The position numbers and the translations under genes are program-made. DNA of 63,174 nucleotides. Origin: a virus. Of the stretch, positions 35,801 through 42,442 are shown in pieces. Positions within the stretch are counted from its first letter, which is position 1. Each line of letters begins with the position of its first letter. The stretch covers positions 1 through 63,174 of the IMG/VR virus record IMGVR_UViG_3300018405_000018, one strand, 5' to 3'. Below the pieces are notes generated by a model. The model made no database searches. It was not told where the DNA came from and was given only the letters and a program-made list of their open reading frames with translations.

Positions 35801-36811
35801 ACCGGCAAGAGCGCTATCACCCTTCTCACCTTTGCCGCCGAGCCCTTGGTCAAAGATGATTGTGTGACGACCGATCACACGAGCAACAGGTGCTTTCGCG
35901 ATGTTAAAAACAACAACGTCTGTTGTGTGTGGATCGGTCTCAGTTAGTTGGCCGCCTGTAGAAACCCACAGAGGAGCACCAACGACATGCCAGTTCCACT
36001 CCGGGTTAGTGATTGTTCCTTGTACTACAAATGTGCCAACATCATCACGCTGAACACCCTGCATTGCAATCGCGATGGCGCTATTTTGCAGGTCGTGGTA
36101 TGACGCGAGAGCAGTTCTGCCAAAATCAACAAACTTAACAACTTGATAGCCAGCGATATTCTCAATAGGCGATGCTGTTAGGACGTTTGCTTCTAGGCGA
36201 ATCGTGTTGATTGGTGAGCCATTAACGAAGAAATCATCTTCGGTGGTGAAGAACTGATTGTTGCTCTTTGTGATCGGGCGGCCTGTGTTGTCAACGATGA
36301 TCCTTCCGACGTTGACTTGCTCACCTTGAATACCAACTTGTGTTCCGTCAAATCTACCAGAAGTGCTGAGAACACTAACGCTGATGAATGTAGCAGATCC
36401 TGGATTGTATTCAGCAGCAAAAACACGAATCTTTTCTTGCCAGCGGGCACCATTCCATACCTTCATCACGTTGTAGCCGGTGTCAAACCAGTGTTGGTCA
36501 ACTTCAGGGCTAGCAGGCGCGGACGGTTGGAACATCGGCTCAATATCCGTAAAGCCGAATGTTCTAGCACCTGTCAGATTGTTAATGTCCCAGTACAGCC
36601 AAACAGGGTAAGGATCGGTGAAGGGGCCCCAGGCATTTGAAACTGAAGTGGCTTCTGTGAGAAGGTAGTTTGACTGCTTGTGAGCAAAAGCAACATCTGT
36701 AACGCCGTTTGTTGTACTCAGTGAGACATACTGGCCTGTAGGGGCAAGAAATTGCTGGGCACCGCCTGATGACGGATATGAAATGATACCCTGACGGAAG
36801 TTGATAATCAT
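32807..36811 (-). CDS. Very large tail fibre with WNW/YGITD repeats (1334 aa)
   Basis: The longest gene in the window. The N terminus (IINFRQGIISYPSSGG, VWLYWDINNLTGARTFGF, DQHWFDTGYNVMKVW, IRVFAAEYNPG) is homologous to that of the 1120-residue fibre. The shaft has at least seven YGITDAY/YGITDAA units alternating with LTWNWSAITNRPTTLAG, two copies of a T-x-A-E-M-L-x-L-x-A-x-x-G-D-x-x-I-R-S/T-D module, and repeated SGTISLSLANDLAALENISG/STTG elements. The C terminus (FTAGKYLVNVRNYGSEDTCL, then FKYNATLFMNDII) is a jelly-roll-like tip known from phage proteins of this size. Long tail fibre shaft plus tip is the best reading. Confidence 0.82.
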   Translation of the reverse strand: MIINFRQGIISYPSSGGAQQFLAPTGQYVSLSTTNGVTDVAFAHKQSNYLLTEATSVSNAWGPFTDPYPVWLYWDINNLTGARTFGFTDIEPMFQPSAPASPEVDQHWFDTGYNVMKVWNGARWQEKIRVFAAEYNPGSATFISVSVLSTSGRFDGTQVGIQGEQVNVGRIIVDNTGRPITKSNNQFFTTEDDFFVNGSPINTIRLEANVLTASPIENIAGYQVVKFVDFGRTALASYHDLQNSAIAIAMQGVQRDDVGTFVVQGTITNPEWNWHVVGAPLWVSTGGQLTETDPHTTDVVVFNIAKAPVARVIGRHTIIFDQGLGGKGEKGDSALAGGGVGEAATQFELGKVKLTATPTDPGSPYAVETNDPRLSDPRLPLPHTHTAEDVIPAPFGANITGTVQSSLQNLESAKVGRAGDTMTGPLLLSGNPTHDLAAAPKQYVDLFVEKSQRGAANGVATLDATGKITISQLPPMAISNTFVVSSQTEMLSLTAQTGDLAVRTDQGITYVLRGSNPTLIGDWQELLTRPDGVVWVNVTPAAGQQGIVTTGGPVTSSGTISLSLANDLAALENISGTGVAHRIGIDTWEVRPVDLNAGSGIVVGVLPMGNGGTGLSSVSGYLKGNGTTYSVLNQIPGSDISGTVPAASSVAWTGITGRPTTISGYGITDAYTRVQTDALTWNWSAITNRPTSYIGYGITDIYSKTEVDTFLATKANVATTLAGYGITDAAPLAHNHRLELLEDVNTSVKNVGDILHWNGTNWSALGLDNAALPTVISGKTFDDTNTTTVRDANFTVVDALDVTKRFKFEAGNITSGSTITYNMPNSIGTIALTNGFGAFGNWNINAASANTVPWAGITGRPTTLAGYGITDAYTQTQVNALTWNWSAIINRPTTLAGYGITDAYTQAQTQALTWNWSAITNRPTTLAGYGIINAYTKAEVDAKTWNWSAITNTPTTLAGYGITDAAPLIHNHDGVYLKPVDIGVTVAGLDMTGKVPAVQLPDYVRTRTFTVTTQAEMLGLSATRGDIVIRSDLSSTFILVNEDPTNIANWAQIIFPQGGNGTVTSVNVTTTSPGLAISGGPITTAGSISLSLADDLAAVENLSTTGYVVRTAANTWGTVNDIPAAQITGVLTIAQGGTGASTAPAALSNLGGVPLNGTGATGTWDISILGNASTVTNGVYTNGSYADPIWITSLHPNKVVATWNGSTNLNQVDSEVTFGDVTVVRNGKFTHNSNLPIMVDSFAIAQFTAGKYLVNVRNYGSEDTCLAELYAAYDDAGNVYLTHTSVGTAFVQWSALYNSTLAQVEIYAETTITTPFTANTTFKYNATLFMNDII

Positions 36812-36840
36812 GTGAATCTGCCTCGCTTTACGTTATTCTG

Positions 36841-36848
36841 TATTTATC
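36841..36848 (-). promoter_or_regulatory. Late-type promoter GATAAATA (minus, divergent pair)
   Basis: GATAAATA, 29 bases before the ATG at 36811; back-to-back with a plus-strand copy at 36890. Confidence 0.7.
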
Positions 36849-36889
36849 AACAGACACAAGGCAGATTGGTGTATACTATTGTGAATATG

Positions 36890-36897
36890 GATAAATA
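36890..36897 (+). promoter_or_regulatory. Late-type promoter GATAAATA (plus, divergent pair)
   Basis: GATAAATA on the plus strand, 22 bases before the ATG at 36920. The same motif follows gene orientation, supporting a functional role. Confidence 0.72.
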
Positions 36898-36919
36898 ACA
36901 TTCACCGTGGAGACAAACG

Positions 36920-37684
36920 ATGTCAGAACAATCAAACAATGAAAACTTGCCTGCAACATTCAGCTTTCTGTTAGACGGCTATAAAGACGCTACCGTGGAT
37001 GTATTAACTCGAGTTGTGATCGAAGGTGCTGTTAACGGAGGTGGAGTAATAGTAAAAGCAACGCTCAACGATGACGGTTGCTGGACTGCCCTAATCCCCA
37101 AAACCATTCCTGAAGGATCGTATGATGCTGTTGTTGAAGTGGTGAGCAACGACCGTCTAACATTTCCGTTAAAGTGCCGAATTAAACTAAACAACCACAC
37201 AGTTGCTGTAGTAACACAACCCATCCACACAACAGAATTAACGGAGGCACAGTTCGTCAACAGCGGGACATCACACGTTGCTGGTCCAGAGGAACCCGTC
37301 GATACAAAGCCACAAAAACCTGAAAGACCTATCGAAAACAAACTGCGTTACTCGCCAGGTCAGAACAACGATGAAGCAATCGATCACGATGCATTGAATA
37401 GTGCCAGGACCAAAGAGATTGCCTCCCGTGTTACCAGCGTGCAAGGTCCGCAATTACCGTTCAATGATGATAACAGTGTGAGGGACGCCATCAAAAAGGC
37501 AATCCAAAGCAGTTTTCCTGTTACCAGAACAAAGGCGGAAGGTAAGGGCAAGCTGTTTGATGCTAAGACAAAACATCGTTTAACCAGAAGCCCGAAATAC
37601 GCGGCTGAGGCTGTTGAAGAAGAGAAACGGGAAGTAGAGAAACAAAAACGCTCACGCAAAGTGAGAGAAGTTCTCGGTCTCTAA
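36920..37684 (+). CDS. Unknown late protein with Ig-like N terminus and basic coiled-coil tail (254 aa)
   Basis: ATG at 36920 with GGAG nine bases upstream and a late-type promoter. Residues 10-95 (TFSFLLDGYKDATVDVLTRV, KATLNDDGCWTALIPK, GSYDAVVEVVSND) read as a seven-strand Ig-like sandwich. Residues 110-190 are polar and probably unstructured. The C terminus is rich in K/R/E (EAVEEEKREVEKQKRSRKVR) and helical. No family recognised. It is oriented against its neighbours, and its stop overlaps the convergent SWIM protein gene by four bases. The late promoter suggests a virion or assembly protein. Confidence 0.65.
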   Translation: MSEQSNNENLPATFSFLLDGYKDATVDVLTRVVIEGAVNGGGVIVKATLNDDGCWTALIPKTIPEGSYDAVVEVVSNDRLTFPLKCRIKLNNHTVAVVTQPIHTTELTEAQFVNSGTSHVAGPEEPVDTKPQKPERPIENKLRYSPGQNNDEAIDHDALNSARTKEIASRVTSVQGPQLPFNDDNSVRDAIKKAIQSSFPVTRTKAEGKGKLFDAKTKHRLTRSPKYAAEAVEEEKREVEKQKRSRKVREVLGL

Positions 37685-38211
37685 CTAACGATACGCTGTT
37701 GTTTCAGATGTTGAACAACACGCATGAGATGTTTACATATCCCGGGCAGATTTGATGGATTTGCTTCCGGTCTGTTGCTGCCTGGCACTTTCTGATACTG
37801 TGGTGGAGGTTCGCCAGCCAGACTGTCGTCTTGGTGGTTGTGAGGAGCAAACCTAAACCGAAAGTCCATGCATGAACAAGCTACACGAGACGTTTCTGCC
37901 GTCAGTTTAATCGGCTGAACACCAACTTCTTGATCGGGCAGTGGAACTAAGTTTGGCTCACCATTCTGACCGAATCGGACGCGGTATAGAATGATCCTTT
38001 GTGTATGGGCGTTCCCTGACCTTGATCTTGTTCTGGTATCGATAGTCAGTTCGTTTTTAGGAACGTTTGGAGCATAAACAATCCCAGGCAATACAGTAAC
38101 ACTACCAACATCATTCTGACGCTTGCGAGTGTTGGGGAATGCTTGACGTGCTTTGGCGTCAAGCTGTGGGATTGTCGAGGCTTCTACCAGCCACTGTTTG
38201 AATGTTAGCAT
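37681..38211 (-). CDS. SWIM-type zinc protein with capsid-targeting-like N terminus (176 aa)
   Basis: The ATG at 38211 is chosen; an in-frame GTG two codons earlier is also possible. Residues C112-x-C114 and C159-x-H161 make a C-x-C...C-x-H SWIM zinc-binding pattern (ACSCMDFRFRF, PGICKHLMRVV), known in nucleic-acid-associated proteins. The first ten residues (MLTFKQWLVE, then AS) closely resemble T4 capsid targeting sequences such as those of the internal proteins, and end in L-V-E-A, a fit to the gp21 protease site (L/I)-x-E. This suggests, as inference, a DNA- or protein-binding factor packed into the prohead and delivered with the genome. A late-type promoter overlaps the end of the kinase gene just upstream. 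Confidence 0.7.
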   Translation of the reverse strand: MLTFKQWLVEASTIPQLDAKARQAFPNTRKRQNDVGSVTVLPGIVYAPNVPKNELTIDTRTRSRSGNAHTQRIILYRVRFGQNGEPNLVPLPDQEVGVQPIKLTAETSRVACSCMDFRFRFAPHNHQDDSLAGEPPPQYQKVPGSNRPEANPSNLPGICKHLMRVVQHLKQQRIVS

Positions 38212-38234
38212 AAACACACCGCGATCATGTGTGC

Positions 38235-38750
38235 TTATTTATTCTCCAGGTTGTGATTACTGACAATCACCCGATCAAACTCGCCAGCAGCAGGGCGCTC
38301 AAGGCGACCGTACTGGTCGCGAACAGCATCTGCTTTGACATTCTTATCACCACGTGTTTGCTGACGAGCAATGATCGTCTCAAGATCAACAGGCATCTCA
38401 ATGCCAACAACACGGTATCCGGCACGGCGAGCAATGTCAATGTAGAACTTCCTCCGCTTGACAGTCAGGTTCGTGTTGTCAACGTAGATGTCGTTGCCTG
38501 ACTTGATCATCTGGCGGAACACAGCATATGCTTTGTTGTTGAACTCTTTGTCTTCTGTCGACAGCCTAAATGCCCGCGCGTAGTTTTCTTGATCGTACCA
38601 TTGATGGCGGAGATCGTCAAACGAGAATGAATCAATCTGACGGTCCGGATTTTCTGCGCGCAGTTTTTTCAGGAACGTAGATTTGCCTGAACCACTAGCT
38701 CCTATCGGAATCCAGATTGTGGGATGCATATTCAATTCAGATAGTTTCAT
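38235..38750 (-). CDS. Polynucleotide 5'-kinase, kinase domain only
   Basis: 171 residues. P-loop GASGSGKST at 17-25, D45-D-L-R48 matching the D-D-x-R phosphoacceptor/catalytic motif of T4 Pnk, then DNTN at 91-94 and a lid-type region (ARQQTRGDKNVKADAVRDQY). T4 Pnk transfers the gamma phosphate of ATP to 5'-OH ends of DNA or RNA, as in tRNA repair; here the C-terminal 3'-phosphatase half of the T4 enzyme is absent. The ATG at 38750 has GGAAGG upstream and overlaps the HNH-like gene by 14 bases; a later ATG at 38729 lacks a ribosome site. No RNA ligase is present in the window. Confidence 0.85.
   Translation of the reverse strand: MKLSELNMHPTIWIPIGASGSGKSTFLKKLRAENPDRQIDSFSFDDLRHQWYDQENYARAFRLSTEDKEFNNKAYAVFRQMIKSGNDIYVDNTNLTVKRRKFYIDIARRAGYRVVGIEMPVDLETIIARQQTRGDKNVKADAVRDQYGRLERPAAGEFDRVIVSNHNLENK
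38236..38243 (-). promoter_or_regulatory. Late-type promoter AATAAATA overlapping kinase stop codon
   Basis: AATAAATA is formed by the last codons of the kinase gene (N-K-stop). It lies 24 bases before the SWIM gene ATG at 38211. Confidence 0.65.
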
Positions 38751-39270
38751 TTAGTTGTGCCTTCCACCATAGGTATATTTGTTCAAACTCTTCAAATGTA
38801 GCGTCAGTTTTAATCTTGTTTGCCCGGAATGATATATATCTTACATTCCCTTTGACATATCCTTTCGTTGAATCAAATCTATCAAGACTTGCTCGTTCGG
38901 CGTCTTGAATGTTAGGTTCACCAAAACCAAAGCGTATTGGCGTGTTTGTTATCGGACACACACCTGTCCATATACTCGCAAGGTAATCAACGTCAAGATT
39001 GTTTTCCCAACCTTCTGTTTTAGACCTGTATTTTACTTGATTCAAAGTTTGTTGAAAAGGATTATCTTTCCGTCGTTGCTTTTGATATTCTTTGTCTCGT
39101 TCTTTGTATTCCAGTCGGTTTCTACTTCGTTTGTGTCCTTCGAGATATTTGTCGCGGCATTCTGCCCGCCACCGCCTCGAGTTTTGTTTCATTCTTTCCA
39201 GATTGCCGGGCTTGGACTTCCATTTGTCCCGATATTGCTTTTGTTTTGCTTTCTTCTCTTCATCAGTCAT
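38737..39270 (-). CDS. HNH-like (free-standing homing-type) endonuclease
   Basis: 177 residues with a very strong ribosome site (GGGAGGAG). The N-terminal 75 residues are almost all charged (KQKQYRDKWKSKPGNLERM, RSRNRLEYKERDKEYQKQRR), typical of a DNA-binding helix. The C-terminal part (GVCPITNTPI, ASLDRFDSTKGYVKGNVRYI, RANKIKTDAT) carries the S-L-D-R-x-D...G-Y-x-x-G-N-V...N-x-x-K-x-D-A-T pattern of an HNH-related nuclease family frequent in phages. Such genes are often mobile and sit beside the locus they invade; here that is the large terminase gene. Only one C-P-x-T cysteine is evident, so metal binding may differ from the classical fold. Confidence 0.7.
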   Translation of the reverse strand: MTDEEKKAKQKQYRDKWKSKPGNLERMKQNSRRWRAECRDKYLEGHKRSRNRLEYKERDKEYQKQRRKDNPFQQTLNQVKYRSKTEGWENNLDVDYLASIWTGVCPITNTPIRFGFGEPNIQDAERASLDRFDSTKGYVKGNVRYISFRANKIKTDATFEEFEQIYLWWKAQLNETI

Positions 39271-39294
39271 TTCGTTCTCCTCCCTGTGTTATGT

Positions 39295-39302
39295 TATTTA
39301 TG
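39295..39302 (-). promoter_or_regulatory. Late-type promoter CATAAATA
   Basis: CATAAATA on the minus strand, 24 bases before the HNH-like gene at 39270; drives the endonuclease and the kinase. Confidence 0.68.
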
Positions 39303-39308
39303 GGAGGT

Positions 39309-39366
39309 ACACAAAATTCAACTATCGTCAGAACACAAAATTCAACTATCGCTCAGAACACAAAAT
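39309..39366. repeat. Tandem 24-25 bp repeat at the end of the terminase gene
   Basis: Copies at 39309-39332 and 39333-39357, then a 9-base partial copy at 39358-39366 inside the last codons of the large terminase. The unit begins ACACAAAATTCAACTATCG. It looks like slippage or recombination of the terminase 3' end into the spacer. Confidence 0.8.
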
Positions 39367-40876
39367 CCATACCATAATCGTTTTCGTCGTAATCGTCAAC
39401 AGGTTTGTATGCGTGAGCGTACAATTTGTCATACGCGTCTTGGTCGTATGTGCTGATTTCGCTCAACAACCGGAGAACAATCAAGCAGGCAGAGATGTTG
39501 TCGTCTGTCCCGCCAACTTTTGCTGCGTATGATCCTGCTTTGCGGGTGAACATCTTCATCTCCGCAAGCGTGATCTGTGAGTTCACTTTCATAGCGGCTC
39601 GCTCGATCATCTCTTTCATCAGTAAGCACGCGGACATCTTAGATTTGCCTGTCGTTGTCATCCCTTTGCGGTTCTGCCCTGTCTCAGAAACAAACTCTGC
39701 GGCCGCTGGTGGGTTCTCGTCAGCCTCATACAGCGCAATGATCGCTTCACCAACGCCGTTGTTCTCAACAGAGAAATAGACGTTCGCATTGACCTTCTCA
39801 AGCAGTGCGAGCACTTTTTTCAGTTGATGATATGTCATCACGGAAGACATTGTGTTCGACCGCCACTCGGCTACCTGTTCGAGGCTCGGGAAATCAAACA
39901 CCTGGATAGCGGCGTAATCGGCGCCAGAACCCGTTGCCGGATCGACGCCGACAAGGTAGGTCCCATTTTGTTGTGGTTGCTTGAAAAACACAACATCACC
40001 GATTGTTCCAACAGGCTTGATATCCTTGATTGCGGCTGTAAGGTTAGAGAGAACGATTGTGTCAAACAGTAGTGGGTCATTGGACAAGAACTCGTTTTCG
40101 TATTCTTGACGCCAACGGACCTCGCCAATCTTTGCCATCTCTTTCTTCTTGAACTCTTCATCACGGCCTGGCGGCTCATTCCACTTGACTTCAACAGCCT
40201 TGAAACCGTTTGCTTGCAGAACGGCACCGCGCCACAGTTGAGCGTACAGGTTTGCGTCTCCGTTCGGCGTTGATGCGATGATGCACGCGCCACCAGTAGC
40301 AAGCGTAGGAGCAATAGATGTCCAGAATTCGGTCTGAATGCTTTCACGAACAAACGCAAATTCGTCCAGGAACAGCAGAGAGATAGACATACCACGACCT
40401 GTGTTCTCTGATGTCGCTTGCGAGTGGATACGACTGCCGTTGTCAAACCCAAGGCTGTGCTTGTTATAGCCGTCAGCAGCGAGACCTGGCTTCAACCAAT
40501 GAGGCAGTCGCTCATAGACGAACTTGATCCGATAGATCATCTCCATCGCGTTATCGTTCTTGTTTGACGCGATCAGGATTGTCTTCTCAAAGTGGAAGAT
40601 CGCATACCACAACAGGTAGATACACGACATTGTTGACTTGCCGGTTTGGCGAGCAGATAGAACGATTGTATTTCTGTTATCACGAAAGTCATATAGCATC
40701 CGCTTTTGATACGGATACAATTCAACAGGGACGGAGCCCTTGACGGGGTGTTGAATGTGGCAATACCTCTCAGCAAAGTATACAGGGTCGGTCATACATT
40801 TCTGTATTTCCAGCACCTGTTCTGCTGTGTATTCCATTACATGATTTGCGTCTTTCAGGTATGGGTTTTTGGCCAT
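39353..40876 (-). CDS. gp17: Terminase large subunit (DNA packaging ATPase/nuclease)
   Basis: 507 residues. The ATPase domain has the adenine/Q segment LYPYQKRML, Walker [10 protein letters not shown] at 74-82, Walker [11 protein letters not shown] and coupling motif STPNG. The C-terminal RNase H-like nuclease has [14 protein letters not shown] (first metal aspartate), [13 protein letters not shown] and [13 protein letters not shown] (third acidic cluster). It docks on the portal, cuts concatemers and pumps DNA into the prohead. It is shorter than T4 gp17 (610), lacking N- and C-terminal extensions, as in many aquatic T4-like phages. Own late-type promoter; no intron or insertion is seen in the gene. 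Confidence 0.97.
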   Translation of the reverse strand: MAKNPYLKDANHVMEYTAEQVLEIQKCMTDPVYFAERYCHIQHPVKGSVPVELYPYQKRMLYDFRDNRNTIVLSARQTGKSTMSCIYLLWYAIFHFEKTILIASNKNDNAMEMIYRIKFVYERLPHWLKPGLAADGYNKHSLGFDNGSRIHSQATSENTGRGMSISLLFLDEFAFVRESIQTEFWTSIAPTLATGGACIIASTPNGDANLYAQLWRGAVLQANGFKAVEVKWNEPPGRDEEFKKKEMAKIGEVRWRQEYENEFLSNDPLLFDTIVLSNLTAAIKDIKPVGTIGDVVFFKQPQQNGTYLVGVDPATGSGADYAAIQVFDFPSLEQVAEWRSNTMSSVMTYHQLKKVLALLEKVNANVYFSVENNGVGEAIIALYEADENPPAAAEFVSETGQNRKGMTTTGKSKMSACLLMKEMIERAAMKVNSQITLAEMKMFTRKAGSYAAKVGGTDDNISACLIVLRLLSEISTYDQDAYDKLYAHAYKPVDDYDENDYGMDFVF

Positions 40877-40908
40877 CTGTGTAATCCTTCGGTTTTAGTG
40901 GGGTAGCG

Positions 40909-40916
40909 TATTTATT
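40909..40916 (-). promoter_or_regulatory. Late-type promoter AATAAATA
   Basis: AATAAATA on the minus strand, 32 bases before the terminase large subunit ATG at 40876. Confidence 0.68.
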
Positions 40917-40938
40917 ACCCCATTTTCCACCGTGACCT

Positions 40939-41967
40939 TTATGCGAGTGTTACTTTGATCCCAACACGCATAGCGCCACCGGAGGGACCGCCGTATGTTG
41001 CGATCTTGAACCCGCGCAGTGCTGGCAGAGGTGGCAGTTTCAGTGGGTTAGGTTCATATTCCGTGTGATAAATTACAGGATCCCCACTTGATGGGCTGAC
41101 AGCAAAATAGTTGTCACCGCCTTCAGCAAAGTGATCAATCAGCAGCTGGCGCATCGCTTGCAGAGCACCAGCATCAACAATGTTAAACTCACTCGGCAAC
41201 TTTCCTGACTTTCCTGTTCCTTCGTCGCCAGGGAACCCGATCGTAGGATCTTTTTGTTTGTATTCATCAACAAGCTGCGTGAAGTCACCAACACGACCTT
41301 TCGTCAAGACAGAAGCAAAGTGGTCAAGTATCTCAACCTTCACTCCACGTCGAACAGACTTGTCAAAGAATGTGATTGGTGCTTTCGGATTGCTCGCTCC
41401 TTTAATCTCAAACTGGATCGATTTGCCGTACACTTTGACAATCAGGTCAGCAACAGTACTTCCTTTCTTTGCTGTGGATACAAACTCGTAGTTCTCTTCA
41501 CCAACCATATCCTTGACATACTCAGCAATAGAGTTTTGAGCATTTGCACCAGTGCCAACTCGCGACTGGTTTTTTCCTGCTGGTTTGGTTACCTTAGATA
41601 GTTGAATATAACCAAGAAAGTCTTCGGGCTCAGGAGAAACAACGCTAACCTTAGCGTATACACCTGAACCATCAGCAGCACCAATGTCTTTACCACGTGC
41701 AAGTTTACCAGGCCGTGTTAGATACACACGGTCACCTTGTGCAACGTCAACCTTCGTGCCGTCTGGTTTGATGATTTTGGATGGTTGGTTTACGACAAAT
41801 CCCCGTTCGTTGTGTTCTGATGCTACATAGTTTGTTCGCTCGCCAACACTATTGAATTGTTCATTACCATCGCTTGGGAAATTCTTTGGTGTAAACGACG
41901 TCTCATGCAACTCATAGAAGTGTTCAGACAATGGGGTGTATAGTCGGTCAAGGCGATAAAATCTCAT
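40939..41967 (-). CDS. Unknown protein with PD-(D/E)XK-like motif between terminase genes (342 aa)
   Basis: No named family recognised. The middle contains ADLIVKVYGKSIQFEIKGAS, which reads as the D-x(n)-E-x-K core of PD-(D/E)XK nucleases (D on one strand, E-I-K on the next), preceded by an acidic helix (AEYVKDMVGEENYEFV). The N-terminal 130 residues have a conserved-looking HNERGFVVNQPSKII and DVAQGDRVYLTRPGK barrel-like stretch. The C-terminal 90 residues include NIVDAGALQAMRQLLIDHF and end in a beta-rich RVGIKVTLA. It sits between gp16 and gp17 with its own late-type promoter, so a role in packaging, in DNA end processing or as an ejected nuclease is possible. Confidence 0.6.
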   Translation of the reverse strand: MRFYRLDRLYTPLSEHFYELHETSFTPKNFPSDGNEQFNSVGERTNYVASEHNERGFVVNQPSKIIKPDGTKVDVAQGDRVYLTRPGKLARGKDIGAADGSGVYAKVSVVSPEPEDFLGYIQLSKVTKPAGKNQSRVGTGANAQNSIAEYVKDMVGEENYEFVSTAKKGSTVADLIVKVYGKSIQFEIKGASNPKAPITFFDKSVRRGVKVEILDHFASVLTKGRVGDFTQLVDEYKQKDPTIGFPGDEGTGKSGKLPSEFNIVDAGALQAMRQLLIDHFAEGGDNYFAVSPSSGDPVIYHTEYEPNPLKLPPLPALRGFKIATYGGPSGGAMRVGIKVTLA

Positions 41968-41991
41968 AACGATTCCAGTATAAGTGGTGTT

Positions 41992-42435
41992 TTATTTATC
42001 TGTCCTGTTGCCCATCAGCGTCCGCAAAATCTCATTGCGATCAGCAACGATCAAGTTTTGGTTCAGCGTTTGTGGCGTCCCTGCAGTTTTTGCTGTCACG
42101 CCTAACTTATCCTTGTGCTCTTTCATCATCCGCTTTTCACGAACCGCGCCAAGAGCAACGTTGAGCATCGTCGCCGTAACTTCACCAATACGCGCCTTGA
42201 ACTTCCCTTCTACGCGTTCCATTTCGTCGCCAATCACCTCGACTTGGCCCATCGCTACGGCATAGATTTCTTCAAGTTTTTCTTCAATCTCGCCGTCTTT
42301 CTCGTCGTAGCCAACAGCGGGCAGAATTTCTGTAGGGACGACCTCTGTGTATTCAACCGGTGTTGTTCCAGGCTCAATGTCAAACTCCACTTCTAGTGGG
42401 TGCTCAACGATCTTTTCTTTCTTGACGACTTTCAT
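41992..42435 (-). CDS. gp16: Terminase small subunit candidate
   Basis: 147 residues, close to T4 gp16 (164). Acidic N terminus (EVEFDIEPGTTPVEYTEVVP), then a long helical core (EIYAVAMGQVEVIGDEMERV, RIGEVTATMLNVALG) and a conserved-looking tail NQNLIVADRNEILRTL. T4 gp16 has the same plan: acidic N terminus, central coiled-coil oligomerisation core with A-x-x-M-G-Q, and an N-I-Q-N-A-T-V-F tail. The small subunit forms rings that regulate the large terminase. ATG at 42435 follows GAGGAAC; its stop codon TAA lies inside the late promoter of the next gene. Confidence 0.78.
   Translation of the reverse strand: MKVVKKEKIVEHPLEVEFDIEPGTTPVEYTEVVPTEILPAVGYDEKDGEIEEKLEEIYAVAMGQVEVIGDEMERVEGKFKARIGEVTATMLNVALGAVREKRMMKEHKDKLGVTAKTAGTPQTLNQNLIVADRNEILRTLMGNRTDK
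41993..42000 (-). promoter_or_regulatory. Late-type promoter GATAAATA overlapping gp16 stop codon
   Basis: GATAAATA is formed by the last codons of the small terminase gene (D-K-stop), 25 bases before the ATG at 41967. Confidence 0.65.
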
Positions 42436-42442
42436 AAGTTCC

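Noticed and set aside
38217-38217. GTG start two codons upstream for the SWIM protein
   Set aside because: Possible, but no better ribosome site; the ATG at 38211 gives the N terminus that matches capsid targeting sequences, though this argument is partly circular.
39309-39366. A mini CRISPR array at the tandem repeat near gp17
   Set aside because: The copies are directly adjacent with no spacers, and the third copy lies inside the terminase coding sequence.
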